From contig NZ_DIVJ01000022.1 in the NCBI RefSeq assembly GCF_002428305.1, positions 1 to 15,575 on the forward strand: a DNA stretch of 15,575 bases. The letters run 5' to 3'. Source of the stretch: Flavobacterium sp. UBA6135. Lineage in GTDB: Bacteria; Bacteroidota; Bacteroidia; Flavobacteriales; Flavobacteriaceae. The first letter of the stretch is position 1. The number at the start of each line of letters is the position of its first letter. The notes beneath the pieces were generated by a model. It had not been told where the DNA came from. It did not search any database and saw only the letters and a program-made list of their open reading frames with translations. Made by a program: the position numbers and the translations under genes. Shown here one piece after another: positions 7,877 through 14,863 of the stretch.

Positions 7877-9073
7877 ATGAAAAAAATTGTTCTTATACTT
7901 ACTTGCCTGCTTATAGTTCAAGAATCTTTCTCTCAGGAAAACCAGAGAGTAATCACTACAGGTGTTCCTTTTTTACTAATAGCTGCAGATGCTAGAGCTG
8001 CCGGTATGGCTGATGTTGGTGTAGCTTCTTCGGCTGATGCCTATTCTCAACAATGGAATCCGGCAAAATATGCATTTGCAATTGACAAACAAGGTTTTTC
8101 AATGAGTTATACTCCTTATTTAACTGGTTTAGTAAATGATATCGCTTTAGCTCAAATTACTTATTACAATAGAATCAATGAAAGGAGTGCTTTTGCTGGG
8201 AGTTTACGTTATTTTGGTTTGGGTGACATTAACTTAACCAATCAATTTGGCGAACAATTACAAGTAGTTAGTCCTAATGAACTTGCTTTAGACGCTTCCT
8301 ATTCTCTTAAATTAAGCGAGCGTTTTTCTATGGCTGTTGCCGGTAGATATATTCGTTCTCAATTAAAAATTCCAGATGACATTGGAGATGCATCTGCAGC
8401 AAGTTCATTTGCAGTGGATATTGCAGGATTTTATCAATCTGAAGAAATAGCATATAATGATTTTAATGGCCGTTGGAGAGCTGGTTTTAACTTTCAAAAC
8501 ATGGGTCCAAAAATCAATTATGACAATGATGATAATGATTTGAATTCAAATTTCTTGCCTGCCAACATGCGATTAGGAACCGGGTTTGATTTTATTTTTG
8601 ATGACTACAATAAAATTGGAGTTAATCTGGAAGTTACCAAATTATTAGTACCAACACCTCAAACTCCAGTACCGGTTGATTTAAATGGCGATGGAACTAT
8701 TGACCAATCTGAAATTAATGCCGCTCAAGCTCAAGCCATTAACGACTACAGAAGTATTGGTTGGGTTTCAGGGATTTTTAAATCTTTTGGTGATGCACCA
8801 GATGGTTTTAAAGAAGAGTTAAAAGAGTTCACTTGGGCCGTTGGAGCAGAATATCTTTATCAAGATGCTTTTGCATTAAGAGCTGGATATTTCAATGAAA
8901 GTGAAGAAAAAGGAGCTAGAAAATTCTTTTCAATCGGAGCTGGCTTTAAATACAATATTGTTATGCTTGATGTTTCCTATCTGTTCTCTGCATCCAAAGT
9001 AAGAAACCCACTTGAAAACACCTTGCGTTTTTCTCTTACATTCAATTTTGGGGATAAATATGACGAATATTAA
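7877..9073 (+). CDS. porV: Type IX secretion outer membrane protein PorV (LptO)
   Basis: PorV is a FadL/OmpP1-like outer-membrane beta barrel that collects T9SS cargo from the translocon and delivers it to PorU. The 398-residue product has a signal peptide (about 1-19, ending FSQ). The mature N-terminus contains the strongly PorV-like stretch around 26-62 (GVPFLLIAADARAAGMAD, then QQWNPAKYAF). Alternating amphipathic strands continue to a terminal barrel strand (LRFSLTFNF, about 384-392). An insertion before the segment YRSIGW carries an EF-hand-like loop, Asp268-Leu-Asn-Gly-Asp-Gly-Thr-Ile-Asp-Gln-Ser-Glu279, with acidic or amide residues at loop positions 1, 3, 5, 9 and 12. The gene follows porU directly and ends before a strong terminator. 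I am confident in the identity; calcium binding is only inferred. Confidence 0.95.
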   Translation: MKKIVLILTCLLIVQESFSQENQRVITTGVPFLLIAADARAAGMADVGVASSADAYSQQWNPAKYAFAIDKQGFSMSYTPYLTGLVNDIALAQITYYNRINERSAFAGSLRYFGLGDINLTNQFGEQLQVVSPNELALDASYSLKLSERFSMAVAGRYIRSQLKIPDDIGDASAASSFAVDIAGFYQSEEIAYNDFNGRWRAGFNFQNMGPKINYDNDDNDLNSNFLPANMRLGTGFDFIFDDYNKIGVNLEVTKLLVPTPQTPVPVDLNGDGTIDQSEINAAQAQAINDYRSIGWVSGIFKSFGDAPDGFKEELKEFTWAVGAEYLYQDAFALRAGYFNESEEKGARKFFSIGAGFKYNIVMLDVSYLFSASKVRNPLENTLRFSLTFNFGDKYDEY

Positions 9074-9090
9074 TCAAGCAATATAAATTT

Positions 9091-9131
9091 AAAAAAGTCC
9101 AAATTTCAACTATGAAGTTTGGATTTTTTTT
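9091..9131 (+). terminator. Terminator after porV
   Basis: Positions 9091-9107 pair with 9114-9130 around a six-base loop, with TCCAAA/TTTGGA and TTC/GAA as the core and an A-run/T-run outer stem. Only two T-G wobbles interrupt it. It sits 17 bp after the porV stop and 12 bp before the cdd start, so cdd transcription must come from read-through or from a promoter I cannot recognise. Confidence 0.8.
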
Positions 9132-9143
9132 CCACTATATAAT

Positions 9144-9626
9144 ATGAAGAAAATTACAATAACAACCGAATTTTCGGTTTACGAAAGTAAAGAACAATTG
9201 CCGTCAGAAATACAAGAGTTGATGGAAATGGCTATTGAAATTAGAAAAAAGGCCTATGCTCCCTACTCCAAATTTAGAGTAGGTGCTGCAATTTTATTAG
9301 ATAATGGAAAAATAGTTCTGGGTTCTAATCAAGAAAATGCTGCTTATCCTTCCGGACTTTGTGCCGAAAGAGTTGCAATTTTCCAAGCGGGTGCCATTTA
9401 TCCGGAGGCAAAAATTATGAAGTTAGCTATTTCGGCAACTGCAGATGAAAAACCGGTTACTTCGCCCATTCCACCTTGTGGTTCATGCCGACAGTCGATA
9501 GCTGAATATGAATTCAAACAAAATAAGCCAATTGAAATATTTTTTATGGGGGAATCAGGAGAAATATACAAATCAGATTCACTTACCAACTTGCTCCCTT
9601 TGGTTTTTGATAAAAATTTTCTTTAG
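9144..9626 (+). CDS. cdd: Cytidine deaminase
   Basis: This cytoplasmic enzyme deaminates cytidine and deoxycytidine to uridine and deoxyuridine in pyrimidine salvage. The 160-residue length fits the small homotetrameric class. Visible motifs are YAPYSKFRVGAA (38-49), the substrate-binding N-x-E-N (Asn62, Glu64, Asn65), the zinc and proton-shuttle motif CAE (Cys73, Glu75) and PCGSCRQ with the other two zinc ligands (Cys112, Cys115). The N-terminus has about 20 residues before the core, as in many Bacteroidetes copies. The ATG at 9144 has no SD and no visible consensus promoter; it follows the porV terminator closely. No functional link to its T9SS neighbours is evident, so it looks like an independent housekeeping gene. 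Confidence 0.95.
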   Translation: MKKITITTEFSVYESKEQLPSEIQELMEMAIEIRKKAYAPYSKFRVGAAILLDNGKIVLGSNQENAAYPSGLCAERVAIFQAGAIYPEAKIMKLAISATADEKPVTSPIPPCGSCRQSIAEYEFKQNKPIEIFFMGESGEIYKSDSLTNLLPLVFDKNFL

Positions 9627-9642
9627 ATTTAATTCACTTACT

Positions 9643-9666
9643 AAAACGTTATCGTAAATAACTTTT
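9643..9666 (+). terminator. Possible weak terminator after cdd
   Basis: AAAA-C-GTTAT (9643-9652) can pair with ATAACTTTT (9658-9666), leaving the C bulged and five bases in the loop. The hairpin is weak and has no long T-run after it, but it lies 17 bp past the cdd stop where a terminator would be expected. Confidence 0.25.
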
Positions 9667-9720
9667 CATAAAGTTTATCATTTTAAGTCAATTATATTTT
9701 TACATCTTATAAGGATGTCT

Positions 9721-9728
9721 TATTTTTG
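9721..9728 (+). promoter_or_regulatory. Putative pdhA-pdhC promoter (-7 element)
   Basis: TATTTTTG matches TAnnTTTG exactly. The matching -33 position (about 9699-9702) reads T-rich sequence without a clear TTG, so only the -7 element is convincing. Transcription would start near 9735, giving a leader of about 67 nt. A small hairpin, ACATC (9702-9706) with GATGT (9714-9718), lies in the spacer and could matter for control. Confidence 0.5.
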
Positions 9729-9734
9729 CTACTC

Positions 9735-9764
9735 GCAAATTTGCATCAAAACCATTATGCAAAT
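9735..9764 (+). promoter_or_regulatory. Inverted repeat in the pdhA leader
   Basis: ATTTGCAT (9739-9746) and ATGCAAAT (9757-9764) are a perfect 8-bp inverted repeat with a 10-base spacer. A further half-site, GCAAAT at 9735-9740, overlaps the left arm and makes the 10-bp palindrome GCAAATTTGC (9735-9744). The element begins at the predicted transcription start of the pdh operon, a classic repressor position. It could instead form an RNA hairpin in the leader; no T-run follows, so it is not a terminator. Confidence 0.4.
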
Positions 9765-9801
9765 CAGTCAAACAAACAAATAGATTCAAGAAATACAAAA
9801 A

Positions 9802-10800
9802 ATGAAAAAAATCACCAAAGAAGTTTATCTGCAATGGTATGAAGACATGCAGTTTTGGAGAAAATTTGAAGACAAATTAGCTGCCGTTTACATCCAACAA
9901 AAAGTGAGAGGGTTTTTACATTTATATAATGGTCAGGAAGCTGTGTTAGCTGGAGCATTACATGCAATGGACTTGTCTAAAGACAAAATGATTACAGCCT
10001 ATCGTAACCACGTTCAACCAATTGGAATGGGTGTTGACCCACGAAAAGTAATGGCTGAATTATACGGCAAAGTAACTGGAACTTCCAAAGGAATGGGTGG
10101 TTCAATGCATATTTTTTCTAAAGAACATGGGTTTTATGGCGGTCACGGAATCGTAGGTGCTCAAATTCCTGTAGGTGCCGGAATGGCATTTGCAGATAAA
10201 TATTTTAACACAGGAGGAGTAACTTTAACCTATTTTGGTGATGGTGCTGCTCGCCAAGGTTCACTTCACGAAGCGTTCAACATGGCAATGTTATGGAAAC
10301 TTCCTGTTGTTTTTATTTGTGAAAACAATGGTTACGCAATGGGAACTTCTGTTGAAAGAACTGCCAATCACACTGATGTTTGGAAACTTGGTTTAGGCTA
10401 TGAAATGCCTTGCGGACCGGTTGACGGAATGAATCCCGTGAAAGTTGCTGAAGCCATGCACGAAGCAATCGAAAGAGCTCGTCGTGGAGACGGACCAACT
10501 TTCTTAGAAATGAAAACATACCGATATAGAGGTCATTCGATGTCTGATGCTCAATTATACAGAACAAAAGATGAAGTGGAAGAATATAAAAAAATCGACC
10601 CGATTACGCAAGTTTTAGATATTATCAAAGAAAACAATTACGCTACCGAAGCAGAAATTGAAGCCATCGACGAACGAGTGAAAAATTTAGTTGATGAATG
10701 TGAAAAATTCGCTGACGAATCACCATTCCCTGAAGCACAACAATTATATGATGTGGTTTACGAACAAGAAAACTATCCTTTTATACCTCATAAATTATAA
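9802..10800 (+). CDS. pdhA: Pyruvate dehydrogenase E1 component, alpha subunit
   Basis: The alpha subunit of heterotetrameric E1 binds thiamine diphosphate and, with the beta subunit, decarboxylates pyruvate and acetylates the lipoyl group of E2. The 332-residue product shows the ThDP motif from Gly146-Asp147-Gly148 to Asn175-Asn176. It also has RNHVQPIGMG (68-77), KGMGGSMHIF (96-105) with the family-typical GGSMH, and the RYRGHSMSD loop (241-249), whose serines are regulatory phosphorylation sites in mitochondrial homologues. Length and motifs fit PdhA better than branched-chain BkdA, but substrate specificity cannot be fully fixed from sequence alone. The E2 gene next door supports the pyruvate assignment. 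The E1-beta gene is absent from this window. The pdhC start lies 5 bp after the pdhA stop, so the two are one operon. Confidence 0.93.
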   Translation: MKKITKEVYLQWYEDMQFWRKFEDKLAAVYIQQKVRGFLHLYNGQEAVLAGALHAMDLSKDKMITAYRNHVQPIGMGVDPRKVMAELYGKVTGTSKGMGGSMHIFSKEHGFYGGHGIVGAQIPVGAGMAFADKYFNTGGVTLTYFGDGAARQGSLHEAFNMAMLWKLPVVFICENNGYAMGTSVERTANHTDVWKLGLGYEMPCGPVDGMNPVKVAEAMHEAIERARRGDGPTFLEMKTYRYRGHSMSDAQLYRTKDEVEEYKKIDPITQVLDIIKENNYATEAEIEAIDERVKNLVDECEKFADESPFPEAQQLYDVVYEQENYPFIPHKL

Positions 10801-10805
10801 TCGCT

Positions 10806-12446
10806 ATGGCAAAAATTATTACAATGCCACGTTTGAGTGATACAATGACTGAAGGAGTTGTAGCAACATGGCTTAAAAAAATTGGCGATACCGTAAAAGA
10901 AGGCGATATTTTAGCCGAAATTGAAACTGACAAAGCAACAATGGAATTCGAAGCATTTGATGCAGGAACATTGTTACACATCGGAATTCAAGAAGGCGAA
11001 TCAGCACCAGTTGATTCTCTTTTAGCAATTATTGGAAAAGAAGGTGAAGATATTTCCGATTTATTAAAAGGAGGAAATTCTCCTAAGACAGAAGAAAAAG
11101 AAGCTCCAAAATCAGAAGAAGCATCTAAAGAGGAAAATTCTAAAACCGAAGAATCAAAACCGAAAGCATCAGCAGAAATTCCTGCCGGTGTGAAAATTGT
11201 AACTATGCCTCGTTTGAGTGATACAATGACGGATGGCACTGTAGCTACTTGGTTAAAAAAAATTGGAGACGCTGTAAAAGAAGGTGATATACTTGCTGAA
11301 ATTGAAACTGACAAAGCAACGATGGAATTTGAATCATTCAATTCAGGTACGTTGTTATACATTGGCGTTCAAGAAGGTCAGTCTGCACCTGTTGATAGCG
11401 TTTTAGCTATTATTGGACCAGAAGGAACAGATGTTTCAGGGATTGCTGAAAATTATTCTAAAGGTGGCGAAGCACCAAAAGCTGAAACCAAATCAGAAGA
11501 AACTAAACCAGTAACAGAAAATAAAGAAGAAGCAACAACTTCAACCGAATCAACTGGAAGAATTTTTGCCTCACCATTAGCCCGACAAATTGCAAAAGAC
11601 AAAGGAATCAACCTTTCTCAAGTAAAAGGATCCGGTGAAAACGGAAGAATTGTAAAAAGTGATGTTGAAAACTTTACACCATCTGCCGCTCCTCAAAAAG
11701 CTGCGGAATCGGAAAGTGTTTCTCAATTAACTGCAGTAGTTCAACCATTTGTTCCTGCCGGAGAATCGTATTCAGAAGAAGTGAAAAATTCGCAAATGCG
11801 TAAAACCATTGCTCGTCGTCTTTCTGAATCCAAATTTACTGCTCCTCATTATTACTTAACAATCGAAGTAGCAATGGATGAAGCAATGAAATCCAGAGCA
11901 ATTATCAATACCGTTCCTGATACTAAAGTATCCTTTAACGATATGGTTGTAAAAGCTTGTGCAATGGCTTTAAAAAAACATCCACGTGTAAATACGCAAT
12001 GGAAAGATGATGTAACCGTTATCAATCACCATGTAAACATTGGTGTTGCTGTTGCCGTAGAAGATGGTTTAGTGGTTCCTGTATTAAAATTTACAGATCA
12101 AATGAGTTTAACTCAAATTGGATCTGCGGTGAAAGATTTAGCCGGAAGAGCTAAAAACAAAAAACTTCAACCTGCCGAAATGGAAGGAAGTACTTTTACC
12201 GTTTCTAATTTAGGGATGTTTGGTATAACTGAATTTACTTCAATCATTAATCAACCAAACTCAGCTATTCTTTCAGTTGGAGCTATTATCGAAAAACCAG
12301 TTGTAAGAGATGGTCAAATCGTTGTGGGCAATACAATGAAAGTAACGTTAGCTTGTGATCACAGAACCGTTGATGGTGCAACAGGAGCTCAATTTCTTCA
12401 AACGTTGCGAACCTATTTAGAAAACCCGGTGACTATGTTAGCATAG
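10806..12446 (+). CDS. pdhC: Pyruvate dehydrogenase E2, dihydrolipoamide acetyltransferase with two lipoyl domains
   Basis: E2 forms the core of the pyruvate dehydrogenase complex and passes the acetyl group from its lipoyl arm to CoA. The 546-residue product has two lipoyl domains (about 3-77 and 130-204) whose modified lysines are Lys43 and Lys170, both in the sequence EIETDKATMEFE. Flexible linkers rich in Glu, Lys, Ala and Ser follow each (81-125, 215-250). The peripheral-subunit-binding domain is at 252-288 (FASPLARQIA, VKGSGENGRI). The catalytic domain runs from about 328 to the end and carries the active-site DHRTVDG with His519 and Asp523. The two lipoyl domains are also very similar at DNA level with a 381-bp offset, so they are an internal tandem duplication. 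The gene is translated right after pdhA and ends before a strong terminator. E3 is not present here. Confidence 0.96.
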   Translation: MAKIITMPRLSDTMTEGVVATWLKKIGDTVKEGDILAEIETDKATMEFEAFDAGTLLHIGIQEGESAPVDSLLAIIGKEGEDISDLLKGGNSPKTEEKEAPKSEEASKEENSKTEESKPKASAEIPAGVKIVTMPRLSDTMTDGTVATWLKKIGDAVKEGDILAEIETDKATMEFESFNSGTLLYIGVQEGQSAPVDSVLAIIGPEGTDVSGIAENYSKGGEAPKAETKSEETKPVTENKEEATTSTESTGRIFASPLARQIAKDKGINLSQVKGSGENGRIVKSDVENFTPSAAPQKAAESESVSQLTAVVQPFVPAGESYSEEVKNSQMRKTIARRLSESKFTAPHYYLTIEVAMDEAMKSRAIINTVPDTKVSFNDMVVKACAMALKKHPRVNTQWKDDVTVINHHVNIGVAVAVEDGLVVPVLKFTDQMSLTQIGSAVKDLAGRAKNKKLQPAEMEGSTFTVSNLGMFGITEFTSIINQPNSAILSVGAIIEKPVVRDGQIVVGNTMKVTLACDHRTVDGATGAQFLQTLRTYLENPVTMLA

Positions 12447-12469
12447 ATTTAACCGAAGTATATATTTTT

Positions 12470-12498
12470 AAAGCGAGTTGTAGGACTCGCTTTTTTTT
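12470..12498 (+). terminator. Terminator of the pdhA-pdhC operon
   Basis: AAAGCGAGT (12470-12478) pairs perfectly with ACTCGCTTT (12485-12493) around a six-base loop and leads into an unbroken run of T to 12498. It lies 23 bp after the pdhC stop and is one of the clearest terminators in the window. Confidence 0.9.
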
Positions 12499-12522
12499 AT
12501 GTCATAACATAATAAAAAACTG

Positions 12523-12553
12523 TTGCAGTTCCAAAGGTATATTTATATATTGC
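12523..12553 (+). promoter_or_regulatory. Putative promoter of the Fn3 lipoprotein gene
   Basis: TTG (12523-12525), a 20-nt spacer and TATATTGC (12546-12553) resemble the Bacteroidetes promoter with the same altered -7 element seen before gldJ. Transcription would begin near 12560, leaving a leader of about 40 nt that is nearly all A and T before the ATG at 12599. Such A-rich leaders are usual for translation start regions in this phylum. Confidence 0.5.
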
Positions 12554-12598
12554 GACGTATTTTCTTAACTTTTAAAAATAAATAAAAAATAATTAAAA

Positions 12599-13519
12599 AT
12601 GAAGACACTTTGGCTCAGCCTATTTCTATCTATTCTTTTATTAACAACTTTTAATTCTTGTTCCTCAAGTGATGAAGAGGGATGCGGAAAAGTATCTAAT
12701 GTTACTGTCTATAGTATTGGTCCAACCTATTTAAGTTTTAATTTCCAGACCGTTAACGGCGTAAATTCTTACATGATAGAATACGGCATGGCTGGTTTTA
12801 CAAAAGGCACAGGAACTTCTTTTCCAACTTCTCAATCTGGTGCAACTATTGAAAATTTAAATCCCAGTACTTTATACGACATTTATATTACTAGTTTATG
12901 TGATCAAGGACAAACCAATTTTTATAAAATTTCCAATATTGCTACTGAACAAAGTCAATGCACAGGGCTAGTAAGTGCAACCTTAAACCAATGGTACAGC
13001 ACCCAAAACATTGATGTCTATTTTGAATATTCGGATGGGAATGTTTCAAAATATGAAGTAGAATATGGTTTATTAGGTTTTGCTCTAGGAAATGGCACCA
13101 AACTAACATTTAATTCTAATAGCGGAACTATTCAAGGGATACAAACTAACACAACTTATGACATCTATGTAAGAGCTATTTGTTTTCAAAATGATAAATC
13201 AGAAGCCAAAAAATACACTTATACCACAATTGGTTCTTGTCCAAAACCAATTTTTTTAAGCACTACTTTAATTGCAGGAAGTTGCACACAAGGTACTGCT
13301 TACAGAAATTTCAGCTGGAATTATGATTATAGTAATGCACAAAGTTTTACTATTTCTTTAGTAAGCCAAGGTGGATTACCTCAAAATGGAAATCAATTTA
13401 CAACCAGTAATGAATCTATCGCATTTTCAAATATGTTTTGTTCTTGGAATCAATTTTATGTAAGAGCAAATTGTTCCGACGGCAGCACAAGTGAATGGGC
13501 AGGACCAATAAACTTTTAA
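12599..13519 (+). CDS. Fibronectin type III lipoprotein, probably surface-exposed; function unknown
   Basis: I do not recognise a named gene. The 306-residue product has a lipoprotein signal peptide (hydrophobic 4-18) with the lipid-bearing cysteine at Cys21. The next residues, SSSDEE, resemble the acidic lipoprotein export signals that send Bacteroidetes lipoproteins to the cell surface. The rest divides into three fibronectin-III-like modules at about 29-118, 121-210 and 214-306. Each begins and ends with a cysteine: Cys29/Cys101, Cys121/Cys195 and Cys214/Cys292, spaced 72-78 residues, which suggests one disulfide per module. Module three has an extra pair (Cys229, Cys281). Modules one and two share an EYGxxGFxxGxGT motif (61-73, 155-167); module three has lost it. 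There is no T9SS C-terminal domain or catalytic motif. An adhesive or binding role is plausible but unproven. It is a single-gene unit with its own promoter and terminator. Confidence 0.75.
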   Translation: MKTLWLSLFLSILLLTTFNSCSSSDEEGCGKVSNVTVYSIGPTYLSFNFQTVNGVNSYMIEYGMAGFTKGTGTSFPTSQSGATIENLNPSTLYDIYITSLCDQGQTNFYKISNIATEQSQCTGLVSATLNQWYSTQNIDVYFEYSDGNVSKYEVEYGLLGFALGNGTKLTFNSNSGTIQGIQTNTTYDIYVRAICFQNDKSEAKKYTYTTIGSCPKPIFLSTTLIAGSCTQGTAYRNFSWNYDYSNAQSFTISLVSQGGLPQNGNQFTTSNESIAFSNMFCSWNQFYVRANCSDGSTSEWAGPINF

Positions 13520-13536
13520 TCATCTAACAAAAGTTT

Positions 13537-13570
13537 TAAAAGCCTTTCCCTCACTAGTAAAAGGCTTTTA
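13537..13570. terminator. Bidirectional terminator between convergent genes
   Basis: TAAAAGCCTTT (13537-13547) pairs perfectly with AAAGGCTTTTA (13560-13570) around a twelve-base loop. T-rich sequence flanks it on both strands, so it can end both the lipoprotein transcript and the glycosyltransferase transcript. On the minus strand it overlaps the glycosyltransferase stop codon. Confidence 0.75.
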
Positions 13571-14788
13571 TATTTTATTCTTCACCTCAATCCACTTCGC
13601 CATATACTTGGTACTCTGCAAAAAATGATGCATCAGCATTGAACCAATAAAATTATCCTCCCGGTATTTTTTTAATTGTTCCATCTTATCAATCAACATT
13701 TCAAGAAATAAGTCTACAAATAAATCTTTCGAAAATCGATGCTTTATTATCTCAAAACCATTTTGTTGAGCTTGCATCCAAAAGGATTTGTTTTGATATA
13801 ATTCAATCGCTTTTTCTGCAAAATCATGCGGTGAATCGGTTATGCAACCATTCCATTCCATTTCGCCTTTCATGCCTTCTGCTCCTATCGAAGTTGTTAC
13901 ACTTGGTGTCCCAAACTGCATTGCTTCCAACAATTTCCCTTTAATTCCGGCACCAAAACGAATTGGAGCCAAAAGAACTCTTGCTTTCGAAATCACTTCA
14001 AAAGAACTATCAGCTCTTCCGTGAACATAAAAATTCAACTTCGGTTCATGCAACGATTTTATTTTTTGTGTCGGATAGGCACCGTAAATATGCATCTTAG
14101 CTTCAGGAAACTTTGTAAAAAGTAACGGCCAAATTTTCTCTTTCAAATAAACAACCGCATCATGATTAGGAGCGTGAAGAAAATTACCAATGAACATAAA
14201 ATCACTTCGTTCTTCAAAGTTTCGTAAATTCAACCTTTCATTTCCTACCCAAATAGGCAAATAAAACAAAATAAACGATGGCACTTTAAAATGCGATTGC
14301 AACAACTCTATTTCAAATTCCGAAACCATTAACGTCACATCACAACGGTAAATACTTGCAATTTCTCGCTTAGCCAAATCATTATTCAAATTAAACGGTT
14401 TGTTCTTCAAAACTGTCAATCTTCTGGCTTCACGCAAACAATGTAAATCTTCTGAATCCAACATTCGCAACGCATTCGGACAGTGTTCAGCAACTCGCCA
14501 TCCAAACTGTTCCTCCGTCATAAATCGATCAAATAAAACTAAATCCGGCTGCAATTCCGAAACAAATTCATCAAATGAAGTGCAATTTAATGTTATTTGC
14601 TTTCGGTCAACTTCATACAATTCTTCCGAAAATTCACTTTGCAAAGCGGTACTGGCAAACGTAATTTTCCCACCATTTTCCTTAAAAAAAGCAATCAACT
14701 GCATCATTCGGCTTCCCGCTGCAGACGATTTCGGTTCCGGCCACACAAAGCCAATAATTAAAATCCGTTTATTTTTCAATGCATTCAT
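13568..14788 (-). CDS. GT4-family glycosyltransferase
   Basis: The 406-residue product has the two-Rossmann plan of GT-B glycosyltransferases. The N-terminal domain opens with RILIIGFVWPEPKSSAAGSRMMQL (8-31), where the Pro-x-x-Ser-Ala-Ala-Gly-Ser-Arg segment looks like an acceptor-side loop. The C-terminal domain begins near 195 with FMFIGNFLHAPNHDAV and includes IYGAYP (234-239). The GT4 donor-binding segment LLAPIRFGAGIKGKLLEAM (272-290) has Glu288 in the usual conserved position and is followed by GTPSVTTSIGAEGM. No signal peptide or membrane span is seen, so it is likely cytoplasmic and acts on a nucleotide-sugar donor. Donor, acceptor and product cannot be inferred, and no other polysaccharide gene lies nearby. 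A weak promoter (TTG, 17 nt, TTTATTTG on the minus strand, 14851-14824) overlaps the miaE control region. Confidence 0.85.
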   Translation of the reverse strand: MNALKNKRILIIGFVWPEPKSSAAGSRMMQLIAFFKENGGKITFASTALQSEFSEELYEVDRKQITLNCTSFDEFVSELQPDLVLFDRFMTEEQFGWRVAEHCPNALRMLDSEDLHCLREARRLTVLKNKPFNLNNDLAKREIASIYRCDVTLMVSEFEIELLQSHFKVPSFILFYLPIWVGNERLNLRNFEERSDFMFIGNFLHAPNHDAVVYLKEKIWPLLFTKFPEAKMHIYGAYPTQKIKSLHEPKLNFYVHGRADSSFEVISKARVLLAPIRFGAGIKGKLLEAMQFGTPSVTTSIGAEGMKGEMEWNGCITDSPHDFAEKAIELYQNKSFWMQAQQNGFEIIKHRFSKDLFVDLFLEMLIDKMEQLKKYREDNFIGSMLMHHFLQSTKYMAKWIEVKNKI

Positions 14789-14837
14789 CCGACTAAAATA
14801 GGAATAAAAGAGGCAATTCTATTCAAATAAAAAGCAT

Positions 14838-14845
14838 TATTTTTG
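14838..14845 (+). promoter_or_regulatory. Putative miaE promoter (-7 element)
   Basis: TATTTTTG fits TAnnTTTG and is identical to the -7 element before pdhA. The upstream -33 position reads TTC (14817-14819) rather than TTG, so that half is weak. Transcription would start near 14852, only about 12 nt before the ATG at 14864. An in-frame TTG at 14843 is part of this element, which argues against it as a start codon. Confidence 0.5.
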
Positions 14846-14863
14846 CATCAAATCACGAGAATT

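Noticed and set aside
9702..9718. Hairpin ACATC/GATGT as a terminator of cdd
   Set aside because: The stem is only five pairs and the following TTATTTTTG is better explained as the pdhA -7 element.
10988..11362. 124-residue open frame on the minus strand opposite pdhC
   Set aside because: It mirrors the two lipoyl domains of pdhC, and the similar frame at 10781-10981 does the same. It is a by-product of the duplicated coding sequence.
14400..14801. 133-residue open frame on the plus strand opposite the glycosyltransferase
   Set aside because: It is antisense to a well-supported glycosyltransferase and has no recognisable domain, signal or promoter.
14843..14863. N-terminal extension of MiaE starting at TTG
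   Set aside because: The TTG lies in a TAnnTTTG promoter element, and the residues added do not resemble the MiaE N-terminus.
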